Shown: in pieces, positions 17,749 through 26,335 of the stretch
Numbering within the stretch: position 1 is the first letter of the stretch
Layout: every line of letters begins with the position of its first letter
Assembly (NCBI RefSeq): GCF_014193255.1
Contig: NZ_JACHZB010000002.1
Location: forward strand, 310,001 to 374,000
Length of the DNA: 64,000 nt
Source of the DNA: Rhizobium sp. BK196
GTDB lineage: Bacteria > Pseudomonadota > Alphaproteobacteria > Rhizobiales > Rhizobiaceae
Reading direction: 5' to 3'
The notes under the pieces: model-generated
What the model saw: the letters and a program-made list of their open reading frames with translations, nothing else
Told to the model about the DNA's origin: nothing
The model's database searches: none
Made by a program: the position numbers and the translations under genes

Positions 17749-19269
17749 ATGCGGGCTAAAGCAACCCTGAACAGGGAATTCACCACCTCGACCGTCGACA
17801 AGCGCGTCTACGGCTCCTTCCTGGAGCATATGGGTCGCGCCGTTTATACCGGTATTTATGAGCCGGGTCACGAAAAAGCTGATAAGGACGGCTTTCGTAC
17901 CGACGTTCTTGATATGGTGCGCGATCTGGATATGCCGATCGTGCGGTATCCGGGCGGCAATTTCGTTTCGGCCTATCATTGGGAAGACGGCATCGGCCCA
18001 CGCGACCAGCGGCCGACGCGTCTCGACCTCGCCTGGCGGACCCGCGAGACCAACCAGATGGGTGTCAACGAATTCGCCGACTGGTCGAAACTCGCCAAGA
18101 CCGAGATGATGCTCGCCATGAACCTCGGTTCGCGAGGCCTGAACGACGCCCGCAATTTCCTCGAATATTGCAACCATCCGGGCGGCACCTACTGGAGCGA
18201 CCTGCGCGCCAAGCACGGCTACAAGGACCCGCACAATGTCCGCATCTGGTGCCTCGGCAACGAGATGGACGGCCCTTGGCAGGTCGGTCACAAGACCGCG
18301 ACGGAATACGGTCTGCTTGCCAATGATGTCAGCAAGGCCTTCAAATATTTCGACAAGACGCTCGAAACCGTGGTCTGCGGCTCGTCGAACGACAAGATGA
18401 AGACCTATCCCGAATGGGAGGCGCAGGTTCTCGACGCGAGCTATGACAGCGTCGATTACATCTCGCTGCACAAATATTTTGGCAACGAGGAAAACGACAC
18501 GCTGAATTACTATGCCAAGGCGATCGAACTCGACCGCTACATCGTCACGATCGGCGGCGTAATCGATTACATCAAGGCGAAGAAGCGCTCGAAGCGTGAC
18601 GTGAAAATCTGCTTCGACGAATGGAACGTCTGGTATCACGACCGCAAGGAAGACGATCAGCGCTATAAGAACTGGGACTGGCCGGAAGCGCCGCCGCTGC
18701 TCGAAGAGCTCTATAATCTCGAGGATGCGATCTTCGTCGCTTCGCTGATCAATGTCTTCATCCGCCGCTCCGACCGCGTCAAGATCGCCTGCATGGCGCA
18801 GCTCGTCAACGTCATCGCTCCGATCCTGACCAAGGCGGGTGGACCAGCCTGGCGCCAGTCGATCTACTATCCGCTGCAATTCGCTTCGAAATACGGCCGC
18901 GGCACGGCACTGACGGTTTCGGCCTCCGGCCCGACTTATGATTGCGATGTAGCGCAGGACGTTCCCTATCTCGATCTCTCGGCGGTGCTGCAGGAGGACG
19001 GCAAGAGCATCGCGCTCTTTGCGATCAACCGCAGCCTCGATGAGGCGATCGATCTCGATGTCGCCCTGCAGGGCTTCAAGGGCGCGAAGATCGTCCAGCA
19101 TCACACGATGGCGGGTGACGATCTGAAGGCGCGCAACTCCGTCGAGGATCAGAACCGTATCGTGCCGACGGCAGGATCCGGCCTCCAGGTCACCGACGAA
19201 GGCAGGCTCACCGGCTCGCTGCCGGCAAAATCCTATCACTTCATCCTGCTTTCCGTCGCTTCGGCGTGA
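17749..19269 (+). CDS. abfA: Alpha-N-arabinofuranosidase, GH51
   Basis: A 506-residue intracellular glycosidase (no signal peptide) that releases L-arabinose from short arabino-oligosaccharides. GH51 features are GSFLEHMGRAVYTGIYEPGH at the start and VRYPGGNFVSAYHWEDGIGP. The acid/base Glu172 lies in GNEMDGPWQ and the nucleophile Glu291 in CFDEWNVWYHD, both retained. It starts at an ATG behind CGAGGAA; a longer reading from 17686 lacks a ribosome site. It leads the arabinoside transporter genes, so imported oligosaccharides are probably cleaved in the cytosol. Confidence 0.95.
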   Translation: MRAKATLNREFTTSTVDKRVYGSFLEHMGRAVYTGIYEPGHEKADKDGFRTDVLDMVRDLDMPIVRYPGGNFVSAYHWEDGIGPRDQRPTRLDLAWRTRETNQMGVNEFADWSKLAKTEMMLAMNLGSRGLNDARNFLEYCNHPGGTYWSDLRAKHGYKDPHNVRIWCLGNEMDGPWQVGHKTATEYGLLANDVSKAFKYFDKTLETVVCGSSNDKMKTYPEWEAQVLDASYDSVDYISLHKYFGNEENDTLNYYAKAIELDRYIVTIGGVIDYIKAKKRSKRDVKICFDEWNVWYHDRKEDDQRYKNWDWPEAPPLLEELYNLEDAIFVASLINVFIRRSDRVKIACMAQLVNVIAPILTKAGGPAWRQSIYYPLQFASKYGRGTALTVSASGPTYDCDVAQDVPYLDLSAVLQEDGKSIALFAINRSLDEAIDLDVALQGFKGAKIVQHHTMAGDDLKARNSVEDQNRIVPTAGSGLQVTDEGRLTGSLPAKSYHFILLSVASA

Positions 19270-19281
19270 ACTGATCGCCAC

Positions 19282-19306
19282 CGGGGCAGCGGAGGAGGCT
19301 GCCCCG
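19282..19306 (+). other. Stem-loop between abfA and the transporter ATPase gene
   Basis: Perfect 9-bp inverted repeat (CGGGGCAGC / GCTGCCCCG) around a 7-base loop, 12 bases after the abfA stop and 25 before the next ATG. There is no T-run. It may attenuate or process the mRNA within the island. Confidence 0.6.
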
Positions 19307-19331
19307 TCTGGAGTGCCTATCGGGAGGATAT

Positions 19332-20417
19332 ATGTCTGGAATAAAACTGACTGACGTCAGGAAGTCGTTTGGGTCCTTTTCGGTCATTCACGGCGTCGAT
19401 ATCGAGATCAAGCAGGGTGAGTTTGCCGTTTTCGTCGGCCCTTCCGGCTGCGGAAAATCGACGCTGTTGAGGATGATTGCGGGGCTCGAGGAAACGAGCG
19501 GCGGACAGATCAGCATTGAGAATGAAGATGTCACGCACAGGGAGGCGTCGAAGCGCGGCGTCGCCATGGTTTTCCAATCCTACGCGCTCTACCCCCATCT
19601 TTCCGTCTTCGAAAACATGGCCTTCAGCCTGTCGATCGCCAAGCGTCCAAAGGCGGAGATCCAGCAGAAGGTAAAGGCTGCCGCCGATATCCTTCGCCTT
19701 GGCGATTATCTCCAGCATAAGCCGAGCCAGCTTTCGGGCGGCCAGCGTCAGCGCGTGGCGATCGGCCGCGCCATCGTGCGCGAACCGCGGGTCTTCCTGT
19801 TCGACGAACCGCTCTCCAATCTCGACGCCGAATTGCGCGTGAAAATGCGCATGGAAATCGCCCGCCTGCACCGCCAGATCGGGGCGACGATGATCTACGT
19901 CACCCATGACCAGGTCGAGGCGATGACGCTTGCCGACAAAATCGTCGTCTTGAAGGAGGGCATCGTCCAGCAGGTCGGCGCACCCCTGGAGCTCTATCGC
20001 GATCCGCAAAACATGTTCGTCGCCGGCTTCATCGGATCGCCGGGCATGAACTTTCTGAAGGGCAAGGTCGTTGCCGCTGGCCAGGGCTCCGCCCGCATCG
20101 AGCTCGATGACGCGCCCGGTCAGGCTTTCGAGCTGCCGACGCGCACGCCAGTTGCTCAAGGCTCAGCCATCAATGTCGGCGTCCGGCCCGAGCATATTGG
20201 GCTTGGCGCTGGCGACGGAGGCTTGACGCTGCCTGTCACCGCCGAGTTTACGGAGGAGCTTGGCGGCACCGGATATCTTCACGTGCTGACCGCAACCAAT
20301 GCGGAGATGACGGTCGAGTGCCGCGAAAGCAGGCCTCAGCCGAAGGAGAAGATCAGCCTCTCTCTGAGAGTGCCTGAAATGCTGGCTTTCGATGCCGAAG
20401 GCAGAAGGCTCAGCTGA
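19332..20417 (+). CDS. Sugar ABC transporter ATP-binding protein (MsmK/UgpC-like)
   Basis: A 361-residue ATPase of the CUT1 class. Walker A is GPSGCGKST, the signature LSGGQRQR, Walker [13 protein letters not shown] and the switch histidine sits in VTHDQ. The C-terminal 120 residues form the TOBE/regulatory domain (INVGVRPEHIGLG). It lies ahead of its binding protein and permeases, whereas CUT1 ATPase genes usually come last. It starts at an ATG behind GGGAGGAT. Confidence 0.93.
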   Translation: MSGIKLTDVRKSFGSFSVIHGVDIEIKQGEFAVFVGPSGCGKSTLLRMIAGLEETSGGQISIENEDVTHREASKRGVAMVFQSYALYPHLSVFENMAFSLSIAKRPKAEIQQKVKAAADILRLGDYLQHKPSQLSGGQRQRVAIGRAIVREPRVFLFDEPLSNLDAELRVKMRMEIARLHRQIGATMIYVTHDQVEAMTLADKIVVLKEGIVQQVGAPLELYRDPQNMFVAGFIGSPGMNFLKGKVVAAGQGSARIELDDAPGQAFELPTRTPVAQGSAINVGVRPEHIGLGAGDGGLTLPVTAEFTEELGGTGYLHVLTATNAEMTVECRESRPQPKEKISLSLRVPEMLAFDAEGRRLS

Positions 20418-20548
20418 TTGAACGGGGTCCGGAGCTGAAATCCGGAAACCGGAAAGGAATGCAGGAGACGTGATCGCGTGCCTTTGGAGGAGGTCCGCGA
20501 CAGAAGCCACGGGGGTGGCCCAACCCATGCTTTAGAGGAGGAACAAAC

Positions 20549-21817
20549 GTGAGAAAGCTTGTAAAACTCGCCGTTTCGGCGGCCATCGCATTGCTGCCCT
20601 CGGCAGCCGCATTCGCACAGACTGACATTACCTGGTGGGATTTTTTGAGCGGCGGCGACGGCGTTCGCATGAAGGCGCTCATCAAGGAATTCAACGATAC
20701 CCATCCCGATATCAAGATCAATGCCACGACGCTCGAATGGGGCGTGCCCTTTTACACCAAGGTGCAAACCTCAGCTGCCGTCGGCCAGCAGCCCGACATC
20801 ATGACCTATCACATGTCGCGCTATCCGCTGGCTGTTCCAACCGGCATCCTGCGCCCCTTCACGGATGAAGAACTGGCCTCCGCCGGCATCAAGAAGGAAA
20901 ACTATGTCGATGCGGCCTGGAAGCAGGCGACCTTCGACAACAAGGTCTACGGCATTCCCTTCGATGTCCATTCGATCGTTCTCTATTACAACAAGACCAT
21001 CCTGAAGGAAGCCGGTCTGCTCGGCGACGATGGTCTGCCGAAGGGTCTCGACGGTCTCGACAATTTCAATGCCGCGCTCGACAAGATCAAGGCGACCGGC
21101 AAGGTCGAATATCCGCTGTCGCTGCACACGGATGAAGGCGGCTCCATGTGGCGCGTCTTCTATACGCTGCTCTCCCAGCAGGGCGCTAAGTTCATCGATG
21201 GTGACCAGATCCTGCCCGGCGATGCCGGCGTAAAGGCGCTGAAGACCATGGCGAACTGGGTCTCTTCGGGCTACTCGCCGAAGCTGATCTCCTATGAAGC
21301 CTCGATCGCGCTTTTCACCTCGGGCAAGGCTGCGATGCACATCAACGGCGTATGGGAAGTGCCGACGATGACTGATCTCGCCAAGAAGGGCGAGCTTGGC
21401 TTCGAATGGGGCGCTATCGAAATCCCCAACCTGATGGGAACGCAGGCCACATGGGCGGATTCGCATTCCTTTGCTGTTCCAAACAGCGAGAGCAAGCCGA
21501 TCACGCCGGAAAAGCTGAAGGCCGTGCTGCAGATCATCGCCTGGATGAACGAGCACTCGATCTCCTGGGCAAGTGCTGGCCACATCCCTGCCTACAAGCC
21601 GGTGACGGACAGCAAGGAATTTAAGGAAATGCAGCCGAACGCCACCTATGCGAAGCTTGCCAATACGGCCGTCTTCGACCCGGTTTCCAAGCTCGCAGGC
21701 GTCGCCGGCCCGATTTACGAGGCCACCCAGAACTTCGTGGTTCCCGCACTCAACGGTCAGCTCGATCCGGAAGATGCGATTGACCAGATGCGCGAAGAGC
21801 TGGAAAGCCAGAAGTAA
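20549..21817 (+). CDS. Arabinoside/sugar ABC transporter substrate-binding protein (SBP family 1)
   Basis: A 422-residue periplasmic binding protein. The start is a GTG with GAGGAGGAA nine bases upstream. A Sec signal spans residues 1-24 (AAAFAQ). ITWWDFLSGGDGVRMKALIKEFN and the VYGIPFDVHSIVLYYNK hinge are typical of CUT1 solute binders. The neighbouring GH51 enzyme suggests arabino-oligosaccharides as ligand; the exact ligand is not visible in the sequence. Confidence 0.92.
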   Translation: MRKLVKLAVSAAIALLPSAAAFAQTDITWWDFLSGGDGVRMKALIKEFNDTHPDIKINATTLEWGVPFYTKVQTSAAVGQQPDIMTYHMSRYPLAVPTGILRPFTDEELASAGIKKENYVDAAWKQATFDNKVYGIPFDVHSIVLYYNKTILKEAGLLGDDGLPKGLDGLDNFNAALDKIKATGKVEYPLSLHTDEGGSMWRVFYTLLSQQGAKFIDGDQILPGDAGVKALKTMANWVSSGYSPKLISYEASIALFTSGKAAMHINGVWEVPTMTDLAKKGELGFEWGAIEIPNLMGTQATWADSHSFAVPNSESKPITPEKLKAVLQIIAWMNEHSISWASAGHIPAYKPVTDSKEFKEMQPNATYAKLANTAVFDPVSKLAGVAGPIYEATQNFVVPALNGQLDPEDAIDQMREELESQK

Positions 21818-21824
21818 GAAGACA

Positions 21825-21849
21825 CTGGCCGGAGCACGCCTCCGGCCAG
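21825..21849 (+). other. Stem-loop after the arabinoside binding-protein gene
   Basis: Perfect 10-bp inverted repeat (CTGGCCGGAG / CTCCGGCCAG) with a 5-base loop, eight bases after the stop and inside the transporter operon. No T-run follows. Its size and position match the element after the ribitol binding-protein gene. Confidence 0.75.
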
Positions 21850-21872
21850 CCCTTCGTCCAGGGAGATGATCT

Positions 21873-22751
21873 GTGGTCAACACTGAAAAGCGACGCAAGA
21901 CGCTGACGGCGATCGTCATGATCGCACCGTTCCTGATCGCCTATGCGATCGTCTTTGCCTATCCGGTCTACAAGATGTTCGCCTTGAGCTTTACCGATGC
22001 CCCCCTCGTCGGCGAGGGCCAGTGGGTGGGCTTCGACAATTATGTGAGGCTCTTCCACCAGAAGCTCTTCTATACCTCGGTCTGGAACACCGGCTATTTC
22101 GTCGTGTTGACGGTCATTCCGAACACGCTGATCGGCCTCGGGCTGGCGCTGATGGTCGTGCGCCTGAAAGGCTGGATGCAGAGCCTCGTGCTCGTGCTCT
22201 TTTTCATCCCCTATATTCTTCCGGTTTCCGTCGTCACCCAGATCTGGAAATGGGTTCTCGACCAGCAGTTCGGAATCGCGCAGTTCATCATCGAGGCCTT
22301 CACCGGCTCACGGGTCAGTGTCTTCCGCGATCCGGTCTGGGCCATGCCCATGGTGGCGCTCGTGACGGTCTGGTGGACCAACGGCTTCAACCTGCTGCTC
22401 TTCATCGCCGGCCTGCGCAACATTCCCCATGACTATTACGAGGCGGCGATGCTTGATGGGGCGACGCGCTGGCAATGCTTCAAGCGCATCACTTGGCCGC
22501 TGATCTGGCCGGTGACCGCGCTGGTGCTGACACTACAGCTCATCCTGCAGCTCAAGATCTTTGATCAGGTCTATCTCCTGACCGAGGGTGGGCCGTTCAA
22601 TTCCACCTATGTTCTCTTGCAGCTCGTCTATCGCGAGGCCTTCCGATCGAACCATGGCGGTCTCGGCTCCGCAGTCGCGGTGATCCTGTTCGTCATCATC
22701 GTCGTCGTCTCGGTGCTGCAATATCAGCTGTTGCGTGTGAGGGAGCGCTGA
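21873..22751 (+). CDS. Sugar ABC transporter permease 1 (AraP/UgpA-like)
   Basis: A 292-residue inner-membrane protein with six predicted segments, the first at residues 10-30 (IVMIAPFLIAYAIVFAYPVY). The EAA loop that contacts the ATPase is YYEAAMLDGATRWQCFKRITWP, near residue 190. It begins at a GTG; GGGAGATG lies just upstream. It pairs with the permease that starts one base after its stop. Confidence 0.93.
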   Translation: MVNTEKRRKTLTAIVMIAPFLIAYAIVFAYPVYKMFALSFTDAPLVGEGQWVGFDNYVRLFHQKLFYTSVWNTGYFVVLTVIPNTLIGLGLALMVVRLKGWMQSLVLVLFFIPYILPVSVVTQIWKWVLDQQFGIAQFIIEAFTGSRVSVFRDPVWAMPMVALVTVWWTNGFNLLLFIAGLRNIPHDYYEAAMLDGATRWQCFKRITWPLIWPVTALVLTLQLILQLKIFDQVYLLTEGGPFNSTYVLLQLVYREAFRSNHGGLGSAVAVILFVIIVVVSVLQYQLLRVRER

Positions 22752-22752
22752 G

Positions 22753-23577
22753 ATGCCCGGCAAGACAATCGGCAACGCGCTGCTTCTGATCCTCACGTTG
22801 GTGATCGCCTGCACCTGGGCCTTCCCGATCTATTGGGCGATCGTCACATCCATTAAGCCGGAACAGGATGTCGTCAACAAGACGACCCTCATTCCTGACG
22901 TCCTGAATTTTTCTGGCTATTATTACGCGCTCTTCGAGACGAAGCTGTCGACCTGGTATCTGAATTCCGTCGTCACCTCGGTGACGGTGACTGTGGTCGT
23001 CATCCTGATCAGCGTCATGTGCGCCTATGCGCTGTCGCAGATCGTCTTTCCCGGCCGCAAACTTCTCTACGGCATCATCCTGGCGAGCTTCATGGTGCCC
23101 TCACAGGCGCTCGTCATTTCGCAATTCGTGCTGATGCACAAGCTGAACCTGATCAATACCTGGGGCGGCATCATCCTGCCGCAGCTGATCGTTCCCGTCA
23201 TCGTCATCGTCTACAAGCAGTTCTTCGATTCCGTGCCGAAGGAACTGCGCGAGGCGGCCAAGCTCGATGGCTGCGGCGAATTCCAGATCCTGTTCAAGCT
23301 CTATCTGCCGCTGAACTGGGGCATTACCACCGCACTTGCCATCATCACCTACATCATGGCGTGGAACGCCTTCCTCTGGCCGTTCCTCGTGACCAACTCC
23401 GACGATATGATGACGATCACCGTCGGCATTACTCAGACGAGGGACGCATTCGGCGTCAAATACGCGCGCGACATGGCGGTCGCCATCCTTGCGGCGATGC
23501 CGGTCGCAGTCGCCTATCTCCTGTTCCAAAAGCGCGTCACGCAGGCCCTGATGCTCTCATCGGGCATCAAGGGATGA
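22753..23577 (+). CDS. Sugar ABC transporter permease 2 (AraQ/UgpE-like)
   Basis: A 274-residue inner-membrane protein with about six segments; the first (LLLILTLVIACTWAFPIYWA) is near the N-terminus. The EAA loop is ELREAAKLDGCGEFQILFKLYLP, near residue 165. The start lies one base after the preceding stop, so translation is coupled. It forms a heterodimer with permease 1. Confidence 0.93.
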   Translation: MPGKTIGNALLLILTLVIACTWAFPIYWAIVTSIKPEQDVVNKTTLIPDVLNFSGYYYALFETKLSTWYLNSVVTSVTVTVVVILISVMCAYALSQIVFPGRKLLYGIILASFMVPSQALVISQFVLMHKLNLINTWGGIILPQLIVPVIVIVYKQFFDSVPKELREAAKLDGCGEFQILFKLYLPLNWGITTALAIITYIMAWNAFLWPFLVTNSDDMMTITVGITQTRDAFGVKYARDMAVAILAAMPVAVAYLLFQKRVTQALMLSSGIKG

Positions 23578-23618
23578 GTGCATGAGGGATTGCTTCCGGG
23601 CCGAGGTGAGAAGGCCCA

Positions 23619-23655
23619 GCCGGTCCGCGAGAGCTCTCCCGAGGCGCGGACCGGC
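23619..23655 (+). terminator. Stem-loop ending the arabinoside transporter operon
   Basis: Perfect 11-bp inverted repeat (GCCGGTCCGCG / CGCGGACCGGC) with a 15-base loop, 42 bases after the last permease gene and 88 bases before the regulator gene. No T-run follows, so termination may be partial. Confidence 0.55.
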
Positions 23656-23742
23656 GCTTAGGAAAAAGAGCGGCGACATTGCATATGACGCCGTGATATC
23701 AGCTGAAACGAGCAAGAAAGACTGGAGAACCAGTATTAAAGT

Positions 23743-24666
23743 ATGGAGACGAAACTTCTAACCGTCGATCCGATGCGGGACGTTGACGTCGTCCAGGCTC
23801 TCGGTTCCCCGACGCGCATCGAAATCCTCAACCTGCTGCGCCAGAAAGGGCCGCTGAATGTCAACGACATTGCGGCGCAGATGCGTTTGCCGCAATCGAC
23901 GACGGCGACCAATCTGAAATCACTCGAGCAGGCGGGCCTCATCCAGACCCAGACGATGAAGGCGACGAAGGGCAATCAGAAGGTCTGCTCCAGCATCTAT
24001 GACGAAATCCTGATCCGCTTCGATACCAACGGCACCAAGGCGAGCGAGGACGTGGTCACCGTCAGCATGCCGATCGGCCTCTTTACCGAATTCGACGTGG
24101 GGGCGCCCTGCGGCCTCTGTTCGGTCAACAACGTCATCGGCATGCTCGATGTGCAGGAGGTCTTCCTCGATCCGCAGCGCATGCAGGCGGGATTGCTCTG
24201 GTTCACCCGCGGTTATGTCGAATACAAGTTTCCCAACAATGCCAAGGTTTCCGGCAAGAAAATCCGCAAGGTGGAATTCTCGGCCGAGCTGAGTTCCGAG
24301 ACGCCGGCCACGAATGCCAACTGGCCGTCCGACATTTCGATCTGGGTTAATGGCATCAAGGCAGGGCACTGGACCTCGCCCGGTGATTACGGCGATCGCC
24401 GCGGCATGTATTCACCGTCTTGGTGGAAGCTGTCGGGCTCGCAATATGGCAAGCTTAAGACCTGGACGATCGACGAGACCGGCACCTGGATCGACGGCGC
24501 GATGGTCTCGACCCAGACCATCGCCTCGCTCGGTATCCCCGACCATCACTCGATCCGCTTCCGCATCGGCATCGACGAAAAGGCCGACAATCCAGGTGGT
24601 ATGAACCTCTTCGGCAAGGGCTTTGGTGATTTCGACCAGGATCTGGTCATGTCGATCTATTTCTGA
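23743..24666 (+). CDS. ArsR-like winged-helix regulator with C-terminal sensor domain (COG4189-like)
   Basis: A 307-residue regulator. Residues 15-80 are an ArsR-type winged helix (LGSPTRIEILNLLRQKGPLNVNDIA, then PQSTTATNLKSLEQAGLI). It lacks the metal-binding CVC motif of metal sensors. Residues 100-307 form a strand-rich, tryptophan-rich domain (ISIWVNGIKAGHW, SPSWWKLSGSQYG) that looks like a carbohydrate-binding jelly-roll fold, so a sugar effector is plausible. It follows the arabinoside transporter on the same strand and probably controls the island. Confidence 0.8.
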   Translation: METKLLTVDPMRDVDVVQALGSPTRIEILNLLRQKGPLNVNDIAAQMRLPQSTTATNLKSLEQAGLIQTQTMKATKGNQKVCSSIYDEILIRFDTNGTKASEDVVTVSMPIGLFTEFDVGAPCGLCSVNNVIGMLDVQEVFLDPQRMQAGLLWFTRGYVEYKFPNNAKVSGKKIRKVEFSAELSSETPATNANWPSDISIWVNGIKAGHWTSPGDYGDRRGMYSPSWWKLSGSQYGKLKTWTIDETGTWIDGAMVSTQTIASLGIPDHHSIRFRIGIDEKADNPGGMNLFGKGFGDFDQDLVMSIYF

Positions 24667-24893
24667 CGGACGACGAGCGCGCGACGATTGCCGCAGCCGT
24701 CTGCAGCGCAATCGAACAGGCCGGCTACACTCTCCATGGTTGCTCTTAACCTCTTTTAACCAGCCGCAGACTATATTGATGGGTGCGATGCGGGCTATCT
24801 CGACGCCTGCGATGGCGCTCCTGAAGGGGACGGGAAAATCCGCCAGGGCTGCGCAGCGGCTGGCGTGGCCCGTCATTTGAAAGAGGAAATAAA

Positions 24894-25694
24894 TTGAGCA
24901 TTTCAGAGGACAGAATTGCCTGGGAGGAAGTGATCGAGGCCAAGGCTTTCATTGATATGGCTAGGATTACTCCGCAGCCCTTTAAAGACAGCGTCGAATT
25001 TACCTGCATGCCGGTGGGCACCGGCTGCGCCATTTCGCTGCCCACGGCTCCTGCCGTCGGGCTCAATCGCATTCTTGCTTTGAATGAAAGAGACGAACTC
25101 AATCTCGCATTTGAATGGATGAAGACCAAAACAGGCAGGCGGCATGTCCAGATCCGCGAAACCTCTGCCGCCAATGAGCTGCGTGGCTGGATACAGGATC
25201 AGGGGCTGGTCGAAAACGGTGCCTGGGTAAAACTCACACGGCCTGCCCCATCCGCTCCGCTTGCAATCGAAGGACCTGTACGCGCCCGCCTGGCCGGTAT
25301 CGATGACGCGCCGATTTTCGGCAAGCTGACATGTGCAGGCTTTGGTTTCCCGGCGGAGCTTGAGCCCCTGTGGTCATGCCTGATCGGCAAGAAAGGCTGG
25401 GCCTGCTTCATTGCGGAATTGGAAGGGACGGCGATCGGTACCGGCGCGATGTTCATAGAAGACGGACGCGCCTGGCTAGGCGGCGGAACGACATCTGCTG
25501 AGTACCGGAACCGCGGCGCGCAAAAGGCGCTGATCAATGCTCGGTTGAACGAGGGCCTCGCGCAGGGCGTCTCTCTCTTTGCGGTGGAAACGGTCCAACC
25601 TCAGGAAGATCAACCGAATATCTCCTTCGCCAACCTGACGAAGGCGGGCTTCAAGCCATCTTATGTCCGCAAGAACTACCTGCTGCCGGATTAA
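24894..25694 (+). CDS. GNAT-family N-acetyltransferase
   Basis: A 266-residue protein whose C-terminal half has the GNAT acetyl-CoA core: AELEGTAIGTGAMFIEDGRAWLGGGTT followed by EYRNRGAQKALINARL, a variant of the R/Q-x-x-G-x-G/A pyrophosphate loop. The N-terminal half (to about 120) may be a second, degenerate acyltransferase domain. The substrate is unknown. The start is probably the TTG at 24894 behind AGAGGAAAT, because the first in-frame ATG is 63 bases further on and has no ribosome site. The 227-base gap before it shows nothing recognisable. Confidence 0.8.
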   Translation: MSISEDRIAWEEVIEAKAFIDMARITPQPFKDSVEFTCMPVGTGCAISLPTAPAVGLNRILALNERDELNLAFEWMKTKTGRRHVQIRETSAANELRGWIQDQGLVENGAWVKLTRPAPSAPLAIEGPVRARLAGIDDAPIFGKLTCAGFGFPAELEPLWSCLIGKKGWACFIAELEGTAIGTGAMFIEDGRAWLGGGTTSAEYRNRGAQKALINARLNEGLAQGVSLFAVETVQPQEDQPNISFANLTKAGFKPSYVRKNYLLPD

Positions 25695-25788
25695 GCTGTT
25701 GGCATCGGCGCGGATTGCCGCACCGATGCCATATCCCGCGACTAGATCGGAACAAGCCCGTGAAGCGGCCGCTGGAGAAGGAAACGAG

Positions 25789-26256
25789 ATGCAGTTGAAC
25801 GGCGAATTGAACCCGAACGACCCCGAATTCTTTGAACTTCTCACTGGGAGTTTCCGGCGCCTTGTCGGCAGAGACCTTCTCGCAAGGGATCGGGGGCCAG
25901 AATGGCTCTACGGCGATGCCCCGTTTGTGGTCCTTGCACACAATACCGCGCCCCATCCCGTCTTTGTCTATGCCAATGGCGCAGCACAAAGGCGGTTCGG
26001 CTATAGCTGGAGCGAATTCGTAAAGCTGCAGTCCCGGTTGTCCGCTGGCCCTGGTGAACGGTCAGAACGTCAAGCATTGCTTGATGCGGTGGCGCAAAAC
26101 GGCTTCATGATCGGCTATCGCGGCTTGCGGGTTACGAAATCAGGGAGCCGCTTTTGGATGGAAGACGGAATAGTCTGGCAGTTGCGAAACGGAGAAGGGC
26201 AGGATTTCGGTCAGGCGGCGACATTCTCCAAATGGGTTGACGTATCCACTCCGTAA
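25789..26256 (+). CDS. MEKHLA domain-containing protein
   Basis: A 155-residue PAS-like protein. FVVLAHNTAPHPVFVYANGAAQRRFGYSW and LRVTKSGSRFWMEDGIVWQL match the MEKHLA family, which is related to the C-terminal domain of plant HD-ZIP III proteins and is found alone in bacteria. It probably binds a small ligand or cofactor; no bacterial function is established. The ATG at 25789 has GGAGAAGGAAACGAG upstream, so the longer frame from 25663 is not used. Confidence 0.85.
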   Translation: MQLNGELNPNDPEFFELLTGSFRRLVGRDLLARDRGPEWLYGDAPFVVLAHNTAPHPVFVYANGAAQRRFGYSWSEFVKLQSRLSAGPGERSERQALLDAVAQNGFMIGYRGLRVTKSGSRFWMEDGIVWQLRNGEGQDFGQAATFSKWVDVSTP

Positions 26257-26335
26257 AGAGCCGATGCGATCAGATGGATCGATAGATGCATTTAAAGCCC
26301 TGCCGTTCTGCCAGTTGCGAGAGGAGGCCTTCACG

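Noticed and set aside
17746..19281. 511-codon open frame antisense to the arabinofuranosidase gene
   Set aside because: It arises from codon bias of abfA, which has both catalytic glutamates; the antisense product has no recognisable motif.
24667..24893. Possible small gene before the GNAT gene
   Set aside because: Short frames only, without a ribosome site or coding-like codon use.
26237..26335. N-terminal extension of the phosphotriesterase-family protein
   Set aside because: It would overlap the MEKHLA gene; the ATG at 26336 has a strong ribosome site and the family N-terminus.
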